From: Paraburkholderia haematera
Lineage (GTDB): Bacteria; Pseudomonadota; Gammaproteobacteria; Burkholderiales; Burkholderiaceae
DNA: 64,000 nt
Direction: 5' to 3'
Assembly: GCF_905220975.1 (NCBI RefSeq)
Contig: NZ_CAJNBK010000024.1
Span: 1 to 64,000 of the forward strand
Shown here: positions 1-7,853 of the stretch, piece by piece
How positions within the stretch are numbered: position 1 is the stretch's first letter
Layout of the letters: every line of letters begins with the position of its first letter
The notes under the pieces: generated by a model
Databases searched by the model: none
Seen by the model: only the letters and a program-made list of their open reading frames with translations
Told to the model about the DNA's origin: nothing
Translations under genes and position numbers: made by a program

Positions 1-17
1 TAAGCCGCTTTCTTTTG

Positions 18-52
18 CCTACTTTTCTTTGCGGCAGGCAAAGAAAAGTAGG
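18..52. repeat. Inverted repeat, 15-bp perfect arms
   Basis: CCTACTTTTCTTTGC (18-32) and its exact reverse complement (38-52) are separated by 5 bases. I associate this AAAGAAAAGTAGG-type sequence with a short dispersed intergenic repeat of Burkholderia genomes, though copy number cannot be seen here. The 3' side has no T-run, so it is not a typical terminator on the plus strand. The rest of 53-292 shows no gene: it is A/C-rich with short unsupported reading frames. Confidence 0.7.
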
Positions 53-254
53 TGCCGCCCCGCACAGGGGCAACGCTAATAAACCAATAACAAATCAAGG
101 AAAGGCCAAAGCTGTAAGCACACAGACCAACCGCGCCGAGCGAACAAGCAACACAAGAAAAGTCCACCACCCAAGGGAAACAGAAAACACACCACCGCCA
201 AAGGCAAAAAACCAGCATAACTCCGCGCCACCACCGCCCACCGTCACCGACCGC

Positions 255-260
255 TACAAT
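255..260 (+). promoter_or_regulatory. Possible -10 box for moeA
   Basis: TACAAT lies 32 bases before the moeA ATG. No convincing -35 hexamer is visible at the normal distance, so this is only a candidate. TACAAT recurs upstream of several genes in this window. Confidence 0.3.
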
Positions 261-292
261 ATTCCTTTAACCTGCGGCTTCGAGACCAGAAG

Positions 293-1552
293 ATGTCCAC
301 CCCAACGTCCCGCGCTCCCATGCTCTCCACCGCCGAAGCATTGGCGACCTTGCTGAGCGCAGCGAGCCCCATCACCGGCACGGAATCAATCCCCACGCTG
401 GAAGCGCTCAACCGCGTACTATCGGAAGACGTCATTTCACCGCTCGACGTCCCCCCAATGAACACCAGTTCAATGGACGGCTACGCGATCTGCACGGAAG
501 ATCTCGCAACGGCTGACAACCGCCGCCTACCGGTTTCACAACGCATTCCAGCCGGCCACGCGCCCGAGCCGTTAAAGCCAGGCACAGCAGCCCGCATCTT
601 CACGGGCGCCACAGTGCCGCCAGGCGCCGACGCCATCGTGATGCAGGAACAAACCGAGGCCGCCGGCAACGAAGTCACCATCCTCCACAGCCCGGCACCC
701 GGCGAATGGATCACGGCCCAGGGCGCGGACATTCGCAGCGGCTCGATCATCCTGCCGGCGGGCACGCGCCTGACGCCACAAGCATTGGGGCTGGCCGCCT
801 CGGTCGGCTGCGCCGAGCTCCAGGTGCACCGCCGCGTAAAAGTCGCCGTGTTCTTCACCGGCGACGAACTGACCATGCCTGGCGAGCCGCTGAAACCCGG
901 CGCGATCTACAACTCGAACCGTTTCACGCTGCGCGGGCTGCTGGAAAACCTGGGCTGCGACGTCACCGACTACGGCATCGTCCCCGACAAGCTCGACGCT
1001 ACCCGTGCAACGCTGCGCGAAGCCGCGCAGGCGCACGATCTGATCCTCACCTGCGGCGGCGTGTCGGTCGGCGAGGAAGATCACGTCAAGCCGGCAGTCG
1101 AGGCGGAAGGGCGCCTGTCGATGTGGCAGATCGCGATGAAACCGGGCAAGCCACTTGCGTTCGGTGCCGTGCGCCGGGCCGCGCAGCAGAGCGATGCGGC
1201 TACGTCAGCTGAAACCTTCTTTATCGGCCTGCCGGGTAATCCGGTCTCCAGCTTCGCGACTTTTTTGCTGTTCGTTCGCCCGTTCGTCCTGCTTCTGGCC
1301 GGCATGCGGACGGTGGCGCCGCGCGCGCTGTCGCTGCGCGCCGATTTCACGCAGAAGAAGGCCGACCGTCGCAACGAGTTCCTGCGCGCGCGCATCAATG
1401 CGGCAGGCGGCCTTGATCTGTTTCCGAATCAGAGCTCGGCTGTCCTGACATCGACCGTCTGGGGCGACGGCCTGATCGACAATCCGCCGAACCACGCAAT
1501 CAGCGTCGGCGAGACCGTGCGTTTCATCCCCTTTTCCGAATTGCTGAACTGA
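293..1552 (+). CDS. moeA: Molybdopterin molybdenumtransferase MoeA
   Basis: Inserts molybdate into adenylylated molybdopterin in the last step of molybdenum cofactor synthesis, in the cytoplasm. The 419-aa protein has the usual MoeA order: an N-terminal MoeA domain with the SSMDGYAI motif near residues 59-66, a central MoCF-binding domain (TGDEL, GGVSVGEEDHVK, GLPGNPVSSF) and a C-terminal beta domain from about residue 340. Length matches the family. AGAAG sits directly before the ATG; another ATG nine codons in (MLSTAEAL) is a possible start. moaD and moaE follow on the same strand, consistent with a cofactor operon whose earlier genes may lie outside the window. Confidence 0.95.
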   Translation: MSTPTSRAPMLSTAEALATLLSAASPITGTESIPTLEALNRVLSEDVISPLDVPPMNTSSMDGYAICTEDLATADNRRLPVSQRIPAGHAPEPLKPGTAARIFTGATVPPGADAIVMQEQTEAAGNEVTILHSPAPGEWITAQGADIRSGSIILPAGTRLTPQALGLAASVGCAELQVHRRVKVAVFFTGDELTMPGEPLKPGAIYNSNRFTLRGLLENLGCDVTDYGIVPDKLDATRATLREAAQAHDLILTCGGVSVGEEDHVKPAVEAEGRLSMWQIAMKPGKPLAFGAVRRAAQQSDAATSAETFFIGLPGNPVSSFATFLLFVRPFVLLLAGMRTVAPRALSLRADFTQKKADRRNEFLRARINAAGGLDLFPNQSSAVLTSTVWGDGLIDNPPNHAISVGETVRFIPFSELLN

Positions 1553-1578
1553 GGCCGGCAACAGCCGGCGGCTTCCCA

Positions 1579-1836
1579 ATGAAGATTCAACTCCGATATT
1601 TTGCAAGCGTGCGCGAAGCGCTCGAAACCGCCGACGAAACGGTCGATCTGCCCGACGGCATCGCCACCGTCGGCGACGTGCGCGCCTGGTTGCGCGTGCG
1701 CGGCGGCATCTGGGCCGACACCCTCGCCGAGGGCCGCGCGCTGCGCATGGCCTGCAACCACGTGATGACCGATGCCGGCACGCGCCTCACCGAAGACTGC
1801 GAAGTCGCGTTCTTTCCGCCCGTCACCGGCGGGTGA
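1579..1836 (+). CDS. moaD: Molybdopterin synthase small subunit MoaD
   Basis: Sulfur carrier of molybdopterin synthase: its C-terminal glycine is thiocarboxylated and donates sulfur to precursor Z. The 85-aa protein has a ubiquitin-like fold pattern and ends in the diagnostic VTGG, which is the part used for activation and for insertion into MoaE. It starts 26 bases after moeA and is followed 77 bases later by moaE, its obligate partner. Length and the terminal Gly-Gly leave little doubt. Confidence 0.95.
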   Translation: MKIQLRYFASVREALETADETVDLPDGIATVGDVRAWLRVRGGIWADTLAEGRALRMACNHVMTDAGTRLTEDCEVAFFPPVTGG

Positions 1837-1913
1837 ACCGTTCGGATGGCCCGGATAGCCGCCGGAAATCTCGTTAAACCACGCTAATTCGCTCAGCCGC
1901 ACAGGAGTCAGAG

Positions 1914-2390
1914 ATGCCCGTTCGCGTTCAGACGGAAGACTTCGACCTCACCGCCGAGGTCGCCGCGTTACGCGCGCGCAATCCGAAGATCGGTGCGGTG
2001 GCCTGTTTTGTCGGCACCGTGCGCGATCTGAACGACGGCAGCGCGGTCGAAACCATGGAGCTCGAACATTATCCGGGCATGACGGAGAAGTCGCTGGAAG
2101 CGATCGTTGTGAGCGCGCGCGAGCGCTGGCCGGGGATCGAGGTGCTGATCGTGCATCGGGTCGGCAAGCTCTATCCGCTCGACCAGATCGTGCTGGTGGC
2201 GACCACCGCCGCCCATCGGGGTGACGCCTTCGCGTCGTGTGAGTTCGTGATGGACTACCTGAAGACCCAGGCGCCGTTTTGGAAGAAAGAGAAAACCGAA
2301 GAAGGCGAGCGCTGGGTCGACGCCCGCGTTACCGACGACGCGGCACTGGCAAGGTGGGGCATCGAATCGGGTAACCAGAAAGCGGATTAG
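1914..2390 (+). CDS. moaE: Molybdopterin synthase catalytic subunit MoaE
   Basis: Large subunit of molybdopterin synthase, converting precursor Z (cPMP) to molybdopterin with sulfur from MoaD. The 158-aa protein shows the family core: VGTVRDLNDG near residue 37, LEHYPGM, and the catalytic lysine region MDYLKTQAPFWKKE near residue 115. The start is set by CAGGAG eight bases before the ATG. It is the third gene of the moeA-moaD-moaE cluster and is followed convergently by the haemoglobin gene 25 bases on. Confidence 0.95.
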   Translation: MPVRVQTEDFDLTAEVAALRARNPKIGAVACFVGTVRDLNDGSAVETMELEHYPGMTEKSLEAIVVSARERWPGIEVLIVHRVGKLYPLDQIVLVATTAAHRGDAFASCEFVMDYLKTQAPFWKKEKTEEGERWVDARVTDDAALARWGIESGNQKAD

Positions 2391-2415
2391 GGCGCGTGCT
2401 TCTCGAACGCCCGCG

Positions 2416-2970
2416 TCAATCGTCTTTCGCTTGGCCGACGATCCGCGCCGGGAACGGTTCACCGGGCGGTCGCGTAGCGGCCAGGGCGCCCCCGGCATGC
2501 TCATCGCCGGGCGGACGCCGCTTCGGCGCGACCCGCTCCAGCAACGCCTGTTGTTCCTCCGGAATCTTGTAATCCCAGCCGAAGCGGCTCAATTGCAAAC
2601 TCTGCGCGATACGCAACGCCGGTTCCATGAAACGGACCGCCGCGGCCGGCTGATAGCGCGACTCCACCGTATCCAGAAACAGGTACAGCCAGCGGCTGAA
2701 ATGCTGCGGCTCAACGCCCTCGAGCGGTTCATGCGCCTGCTGCACATTGCCCCGGTATTGCTTCGCGCCCAGTACCAGACTGCCCCAGAACGTGCACATC
2801 TTGGGCAAGTGGTCCTCCCAACGGCCCGCAAGCGTCGCGTCGAACACGGGACCCAGCAGCGGATCGGCACGAACGCGGTCGTAAAACCCGTAGACGAGTT
2901 CGCGAATATTCGCCTCAGTAGGCTCGCCGGCTCGCTCGACAAACGGTGCGGCAGGAAAAGACGGATTCAT
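2416..2970 (-). CDS. Group III truncated haemoglobin
   Basis: Small haem protein of the group III (P) truncated globins, thought to bind O2 or NO. The 184-aa protein carries the typical FYDRVRADPLLGPVF start of the globin fold, the FWGSLVLGAKQYRG segment, the histidine in QAHEPL (candidate proximal ligand) and the WLYLFLDTV helix. About 45 C-terminal residues after the globin fold are Pro/Ala/Arg-rich and probably disordered. It diverges from an NsrR-like regulator with a candidate operator between, which suggests a nitric oxide response. The NO role is inferred from family and context. Confidence 0.88.
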   Translation of the reverse strand: MNPSFPAAPFVERAGEPTEANIRELVYGFYDRVRADPLLGPVFDATLAGRWEDHLPKMCTFWGSLVLGAKQYRGNVQQAHEPLEGVEPQHFSRWLYLFLDTVESRYQPAAAVRFMEPALRIAQSLQLSRFGWDYKIPEEQQALLERVAPKRRPPGDEHAGGALAATRPPGEPFPARIVGQAKDD

Positions 2971-3088
2971 GCGAATTCCAGATAGTGCAGTTATTCATTT
3001 TGAATCGCCACACGGCGCCACAGACCGCCGGGAATGGCCTCAAACCGTGTTCAAACAAGAGGAAGTAAGCCACGAATAACCCGCTTTT

Positions 3089-3107
3089 CGCATAAATGGC
3101 CTATGCG
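3089..3107. promoter_or_regulatory. Dyad CGCATA-N7-TATGCG in the haemoglobin/nsrR intergenic region
   Basis: CGCATA (3089-3094) is mirrored by TATGCG (3102-3107). Flanking TTT and AAA extend the symmetry imperfectly. It lies about 120 bases upstream of the haemoglobin ATG and could be a second regulator site or a hairpin in that gene's leader. The protein that binds it, if any, is unknown. Confidence 0.35.
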
Positions 3108-3164
3108 GGAAACGTTACCATTACTGCCGAGAGACAAACACCGACTGTTAGCGCAGAATAATAA

Positions 3165-3187
3165 AATATGCGTAGCGTCTGCATCTT
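3165..3187. promoter_or_regulatory. Candidate NsrR operator
   Basis: A 23-base 11-1-11 dyad with outer arms AATATGC (3165-3171) and GCATCTT (3181-3187), reverse complements except for one base. The gammaproteobacterial NsrR site is a 23-base palindrome with AAGATGC/GCATCTT outer arms, so both length and arms fit. It sits between the divergent haemoglobin and nsrR-like genes, about 88 bases before the regulator ATG, where one site could control both promoters. Confidence 0.55.
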
Positions 3188-3274
3188 AAGGCGAAGCGGC
3201 GGCCCCCGGCAACCCTTGCATCGACGCGGTTATCCCCCGGATCGCGGCTTGCGCTCATTGTGACACCTGTGCTT

Positions 3275-3772
3275 ATGAGATTGACCGACTACACGGATTA
3301 CTCAGTGCGCGTCCTGCTGTACCTGGCTGTCCGTGGCGATGGTTTATCGACCATCCAGGACATTTCGGACGCGTACGGGATCTCCAAAAACCATTTGATG
3401 AAAGTGGTTCAGCGACTCGGCGAACTCGGCTGGGTCGAGACCGTACGCGGGCGAAACGGCGGCCTGCGTCTCGCTGAGCGAACCAGCGCGGTGACCGTGG
3501 GCGAGATTGTGCGGGCCACGGAAAGCGACTTTGCGCTGGTCGGCTGCTTCCCGGACCCGCACGGAGAGCGCCGGGCCTGTGTCATTACACCGCATTGCCG
3601 ACTGCGCGGCGCGCTTGAAGCGGCGCGCAACGCATTCCTTGCCGAACTCGACCGTTACACCATTGGCGAGGTTGCGGAGCCGCGCGGCCCGCTGACCGCG
3701 CTGCTGGGTTTAAGCACCGTTATCCCAATCGTGCCGGTCGGACCTGCTGGCGGCGCGGCACCGCTCTCCTGA
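3275..3772 (+). CDS. nsrR: Rrf2-family regulator, NsrR-like (NO-sensing repressor)
   Basis: Rrf2 winged-helix regulator beginning MRLTDYTDYSVRVL, with the recognition helix near ISKNHLMKVVQRLGELG. Three cysteines near residues 90-107 (VGCF, RRACVITPHC) match the Fe-S ligands of NsrR, but the first gap is ten residues instead of the four I recall from E. coli, while the second (five) is normal. I chose ATG 3275, because the family starts MRLTDYTDY; an in-frame GTG at 3260 would add five residues. No clear ribosome site is visible. The last 25 residues are Gly/Pro/Ala-rich. Its divergent truncated haemoglobin neighbour supports nitric oxide sensing. IscR is less likely because its Cys pattern and operon are absent. 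Confidence 0.82.
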   Translation: MRLTDYTDYSVRVLLYLAVRGDGLSTIQDISDAYGISKNHLMKVVQRLGELGWVETVRGRNGGLRLAERTSAVTVGEIVRATESDFALVGCFPDPHGERRACVITPHCRLRGALEAARNAFLAELDRYTIGEVAEPRGPLTALLGLSTVIPIVPVGPAGGAAPLS

Positions 3773-3834
3773 ATCCGGGCAGCAAGTTCTCGCGCATCAA
3801 TTGTTAAATAGTTGTTTCTGGTTGCAAAAAAGCG

Positions 3835-3863
3835 CTTGAAACCTGCGTAAAACGCCTCAATTT
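3835..3863 (+). promoter_or_regulatory. Sigma-32-like heat-shock promoter of clpB
   Basis: CTTGAA (3835-3840) and CCTCAATTT (3855-3863) are 14 bases apart, close to the sigma-32 consensus CTTGAA-N13-15-CCCCATnT. Transcription would start near 3870, about 22 bases before the clpB ATG. clpB is a classical heat-shock gene, so site and gene agree. Confidence 0.65.
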
Positions 3864-3891
3864 GGTGGTAATCGAAATTGGAGGTCTCTTG

Positions 3892-6489
3892 ATGAGAATC
3901 GACAAACTTACCACTAAATTCCAGGAAGCATTGGCCGACGCGCAGAGTCTCGCAGTCGGTCACGACAATCAATATATTGAACCCGTTCACGTTCTGTCTG
4001 CGCTCGTTGCCCAGCAGGATGGATCGGCGCGCTCGCTGCTCTCGCGTGCGGGCGTGCATGTCCAGGCGCTGCAAACGGCGCTGAACGACGCCATGACGCG
4101 CCTGCCGCAAGTGCAGGGCACGGATGGCAACGTGCAGATCGGCCGCGAACTGACCGGGCTGCTCAACCAGGCCGACAAAGAAGCTCAGAAACTCGACGAT
4201 ACGTTCATCGCGAGCGAAATGTTCCTGCTCGCGGTCGCCGACGATAAAGGCGAGGCCGGCCGTCTCGCGCGTCAGCACGGCCTCTCGCGCAAGTCGCTGG
4301 AAAGCGCGATTGCGGCGGTGCGCGGCGGTTCGCAAGTGCACAGCCAGGACGCCGAAAGCCAGCGTGAAGCGCTGAAAAAGTACACCGTCGATCTGACCGA
4401 GCGTGCGCGGGCGGGCAAGCTCGACCCCGTGATCGGCCGCGACGACGAAATCCGCCGCTCGATCCAGATCCTGCAGCGCCGCACCAAGAACAATCCGGTT
4501 CTGATCGGCGAGCCGGGCGTGGGTAAGACCGCGATCGTCGAAGGCCTCGCACAGCGTATCGTCAACGGTGAAGTGCCGGAAACGCTCAAGGGCAAACGCG
4601 TGCTGTCGTTGGACATGGCGGCGTTGCTGGCCGGCGCGAAATACCGCGGCGAGTTCGAAGAACGCCTGAAAGCCGTACTGCACGACATCGCGAAGGACGA
4701 AGGCCAGACCATCGTCTTCATCGACGAAATTCATACGATGGTTGGCGCGGGCAAGGCTGAAGGCGCGATGGATGCGGGCAATATGCTCAAGCCGGCGCTC
4801 TCGCGCGGCGAACTGCATTGCGTCGGCGCCACCACGCTGGACGAATATCGCAAGTACATCGAAAAGGACGCCGCGCTCGAACGCCGCTTCCAGAAGGTGC
4901 TGGTCGACGAACCGTCGGTCGAGGCGACTATCGCGATCCTGCGCGGGTTGCAGGAGAAGTACGAACTGCATCATGGCGTCGACATCACCGACCCGGCGAT
5001 CGTCGCCGCAGCCGAATTGTCGCATCGCTACATCACCGACCGTTTCCTGCCGGACAAGGCAATCGATCTGATCGACGAAGCCGCTTCGAAGATCAAGATG
5101 GAAATCGACTCGAAGCCAGAAGAGATGGATCGGCTCGATCGTCGTTTGATCCAGTTGAAGATCGAGCGCGAGGCCGTGAAGAAGGAAAAGGACGAAGCGT
5201 CGCAAAAGCGTTTGCAACTGATCGAAGAAGAAATTGAGCGGTTGGACCGCGAATATTCGGATCTCGAAGAAATCTGGACCGCGGAAAAAGCGGCGGTGCA
5301 GGGCAGCGCGCAGTTGAAGGAAGACATCGAAAAAACGCGTGCGGAAATCATTCGCTTGCAGCGTGAAGGCAAGCTCGAGAAGGTCGCCGAGTTGCAGTAC
5401 GGCAAGCTGCCGGGTCTCGAAGCGCAGTTGAAGGAAGTGACCAAGGCCGAAGCGAGCGAGCAGAACAATCCGACCCGGCCGCGCCTGTTGCGCACGCAGG
5501 TGGGCGCTGAGGAAATCGCGGAAGTCGTTTCTCGTTCCACCGGCATTCCGGTGTCGCGCATGATGCAAGGCGAGCGCGAAAAGCTGCTGCAGATCGAAGA
5601 GAAACTGCACGACCGCGTGGTCGGTCAGGACGAAGCGATCACCGCGGTGGCCGACGCGATCCGCCGTTCACGCGCGGGACTGGCGGATCCGAACCGGCCG
5701 TATGGTTCGTTCCTGTTCCTCGGGCCGACCGGCGTCGGCAAGACCGAGCTGTGCAAGGCGCTGGCGTCGTTCCTGTTCGATTCGGAAGATCATCTGATCC
5801 GTATCGACATGAGCGAATTCATGGAGAAGCATAGCGTCGCGCGGTTGATCGGCGCGCCGCCGGGCTACGTCGGGTACGAAGAAGGGGGTTACCTGACAGA
5901 AGCGGTACGCCGCAAGCCGTACAGCGTGATTCTGCTCGACGAAATCGAGAAGGCGCATCCTGATGTTTTCAACGTCCTGCTGCAGGTGCTCGACGACGGC
6001 CGTATGACCGATGGGCAAGGGCGCACCGTGGACTTCAAGAACACGGTGATCGTGATGACGTCGAACCTCGGCTCGCAGGTGATTCAGGCGATGGTCGGCG
6101 AGCCGCAGGAAGCGGTGAAGGACGCGGTCTGGGAAGAAGTGAAGCTGCACTTCCGGCCCGAATTCCTGAACCGGATCGACGACGTCGTGGTGTTCCATGC
6201 GCTCGACCGGTCGAACATCCAGTCGATTGCGCGGATTCAGTTGCAACGTCTGCATGAGCGGCTCGCCAAGCTCGACATGCAACTGGTGGTGTCGGATGCG
6301 GCGCTCGAGCACGTCGGCAAGGTCGGCTACGATCCGCTGTTCGGGGCGCGGCCGTTGAAGCGCGCAATCCAGCAGGAAATCGAGAACCCGGTCGCCAAGC
6401 TGATTCTGGCCGGCAAGTTCGGTCCGAAGGATGTGATTCCGGTCGAAGTGGAAGACGGCAAGCTCGTATTCGATCGCGTCGTGCACTAA
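3892..6489 (+). CDS. clpB: ATP-dependent disaggregase ClpB
   Basis: Hexameric AAA+ chaperone that pulls proteins out of aggregates together with DnaK. The 865-aa protein has the Clp N domain (1-145), a first AAA module with Walker A GEPGVGKT (206-213), the coiled-coil middle domain (about 400-530, rich in E/K/R) and a second AAA module with GPTGVGKT (611-618). It lacks the ClpP-binding loop expected of ClpA. The start is ATG 3892: GGAGGT lies at 3880-3885, and the upstream in-frame TTG at 3862 precedes the ribosome site and overlaps the sigma-32-like -10 box. It is single, with its own heat-shock promoter and terminator. Confidence 0.98.
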   Translation: MRIDKLTTKFQEALADAQSLAVGHDNQYIEPVHVLSALVAQQDGSARSLLSRAGVHVQALQTALNDAMTRLPQVQGTDGNVQIGRELTGLLNQADKEAQKLDDTFIASEMFLLAVADDKGEAGRLARQHGLSRKSLESAIAAVRGGSQVHSQDAESQREALKKYTVDLTERARAGKLDPVIGRDDEIRRSIQILQRRTKNNPVLIGEPGVGKTAIVEGLAQRIVNGEVPETLKGKRVLSLDMAALLAGAKYRGEFEERLKAVLHDIAKDEGQTIVFIDEIHTMVGAGKAEGAMDAGNMLKPALSRGELHCVGATTLDEYRKYIEKDAALERRFQKVLVDEPSVEATIAILRGLQEKYELHHGVDITDPAIVAAAELSHRYITDRFLPDKAIDLIDEAASKIKMEIDSKPEEMDRLDRRLIQLKIEREAVKKEKDEASQKRLQLIEEEIERLDREYSDLEEIWTAEKAAVQGSAQLKEDIEKTRAEIIRLQREGKLEKVAELQYGKLPGLEAQLKEVTKAEASEQNNPTRPRLLRTQVGAEEIAEVVSRSTGIPVSRMMQGEREKLLQIEEKLHDRVVGQDEAITAVADAIRRSRAGLADPNRPYGSFLFLGPTGVGKTELCKALASFLFDSEDHLIRIDMSEFMEKHSVARLIGAPPGYVGYEEGGYLTEAVRRKPYSVILLDEIEKAHPDVFNVLLQVLDDGRMTDGQGRTVDFKNTVIVMTSNLGSQVIQAMVGEPQEAVKDAVWEEVKLHFRPEFLNRIDDVVVFHALDRSNIQSIARIQLQRLHERLAKLDMQLVVSDAALEHVGKVGYDPLFGARPLKRAIQQEIENPVAKLILAGKFGPKDVIPVEVEDGKLVFDRVVH

Positions 6490-6550
6490 GCGAAACGGGT
6501 TCGGCTACTCATGAAACGGCAGGGGTTGGGCCGTTCCGGCCAACGTTAAA

Positions 6551-6588
6551 AAGCGGCAACGAAGGGGACTTCGTTGCCGCTTTTTTTT
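6551..6588 (+). terminator. Rho-independent terminator of clpB
   Basis: A 14-bp perfect stem (6551-6564 with 6569-6582), GGGA loop, followed by a run of eight T including the stem end. It lies about 60 bases after the clpB stop. Confidence 0.9.
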
Positions 6589-6642
6589 GCCTGCTTTTCC
6601 TGCTGCTTTTGCCTGTTACAAGCCGGCAGCGGGTGGCGCTGC

Positions 6643-7071
6643 TTACGCGTTGCCCTTGCCAAATAGTGCCGACAGGCCGCCGAGCGCACCCAGCACGGTC
6701 GTCGAATTCAGTTTGCCATCGGCGGGGACTTCGCCTTCAGGCGTCGCGGCGTTGACGACATGCGGCAGAATCTGCGACAGCAAACCGGTGACCTGGTCCG
6801 GCTGCACACCGGCTTTGGCGGCGAGGTTGGTGACGGCGTCCGAGCCGAGTACGCTATGCAGCGCGTCCGGCGAGATCGCCTGGTTCTCGCCATTGCCGAC
6901 CCACGACGACACGACGTCGCCGAGGCCCTTTTGCTTGAAGCTGTCGATCAGGCCGTTCAGGCCGCCAGGCTGGTTATTGACGAACTCCAGCGCAGCGGAA
7001 ACGAGGGCTTGCTGGCCGCCGCCTTCAGGCGATTTGCCAAGCAGGGAACCGATAGTGTCGAGTAGGCTCAT
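6643..7071 (-). CDS. YidB-family (DUF937) protein
   Basis: A 142-aa protein matching the YidB/DUF937 pattern: MSLLDTIGSLLG at the N terminus, GGLNGLIDSFKQKGLGDVVSSWVGNGEN in the middle (split here by the conserved Gly residues) and repeated hydrophobic helices to a Gly-rich end. The family's function is not established; it has no signal peptide and no recognised catalytic residues. It ends about 55 bases from the clpB terminator and is probably transcribed alone. Identification rests on recalled family pattern. Confidence 0.8.
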   Translation of the reverse strand: MSLLDTIGSLLGKSPEGGGQQALVSAALEFVNNQPGGLNGLIDSFKQKGLGDVVSSWVGNGENQAISPDALHSVLGSDAVTNLAAKAGVQPDQVTGLLSQILPHVVNAATPEGEVPADGKLNSTTVLGALGGLSALFGKGNA

Positions 7072-7247
7072 GACAGTCTCTCTTGAATGCCGACCCGTAT
7101 TTGACGAGTCAGCGGGTGAAAACGCCGCGCGGTCGCGCGGCGCCGGTGGGAGGGCGGCGGACGGGAACGGGGCGGCGCTGACGTGTTCGTCACGCGTGTA
7201 TCACCCGTGACGGGCGCCGCCGCGATGCTCCCGGCGCTCTACCCAGT

Positions 7248-7853
7248 TTATGCGCCGCCAGAGGCTGCCGCAGCCGATGCAGCCGTGCTCTTTTTCGCCT
7301 TTTTCTTCGAAGCCTTGGTGCCGGATGCGCCAGCCGGCGCACTGGCAGCAGTGGCCGGAGCCATTGCGGCCGGCGCCGAAGCCGCCGCCGCGTCAGACGC
7401 CGCAGCCTTGCTCTTCTTCTTCGACTTCGAAGCCTTGGTGCCCGATGCCTCGGCAGGCGCGGCCGGTGCCGTTGATGCGGTTGTCGTGGCCGCGGTGGTC
7501 GCTGCGGGAGCGGCTGCCGGCGCCGCCTTGGTGCTGGCGGTGCTGCCGGACTTCGAGGCTGCCTTGGCGCCCGTAGGCGGCGTGGACGAGCCGTTGATCG
7601 TTAGACCGGCCGCCTCGAGATTGGTCACCGATTTGGTGCCGATGCCTTTGACGCGGGTGGCGAGATCGTCGGCATCCTTGAACGGGCCATTCTTGGTGCG
7701 TTCGTCGATGATCGCTTTGGCATGCGCCGGGCCGATACCCTTGACCGATTCGAGCGCCGCCTGATCGGCGGAATTCACTTCGACGGCCGCCGCAAATCCG
7801 GCCGACAGCGACAAAGCCAAAGCAACGCAAAGCATCAAAAACTTCTTCAGCAT
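7248..7853 (-). CDS. Secreted ComEA-like helix-hairpin-helix protein with Ala/Lys-rich tail
   Basis: The 201-aa product has a signal peptide (MLKKFLMLCVALALSLSAGFAAA), then a ComEA-type domain with two helix-hairpin-helix motifs, VKGIGPAHAKAI and VKGIGTKSVTNL, that bind DNA backbone non-specifically. In competent bacteria ComEA holds incoming DNA in the periplasm, but this role is inferred here. Residues beyond about 95 are Ala/Ser/Lys-rich with two similar blocks around SGTKASK, visible as a duplicated stretch at 7300-7345 and 7420-7465. I chose ATG 7853, preceded by TGGAGTG and starting a clean signal peptide; the frame stays open 39 bases further upstream without a better start. Confidence 0.85.
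   Translation of the reverse strand: MLKKFLMLCVALALSLSAGFAAAVEVNSADQAALESVKGIGPAHAKAIIDERTKNGPFKDADDLATRVKGIGTKSVTNLEAAGLTINGSSTPPTGAKAASKSGSTASTKAAPAAAPAATTAATTTASTAPAAPAEASGTKASKSKKKSKAAASDAAAASAPAAMAPATAASAPAGASGTKASKKKAKKSTAASAAAASGGA

Noticed and set aside
15..356. 113-codon frame at the start of the window
   Set aside because: Overlaps the inverted repeat and moeA start; low-complexity Pro/Thr/Asn, no ribosome site.
3655..5610. 651-codon open frame antisense to clpB
   Set aside because: Composition (Arg/His/Asp/Leu-rich) is the usual mirror of a GC-rich gene; clpB on the other strand is certain, and there is no ribosome site.
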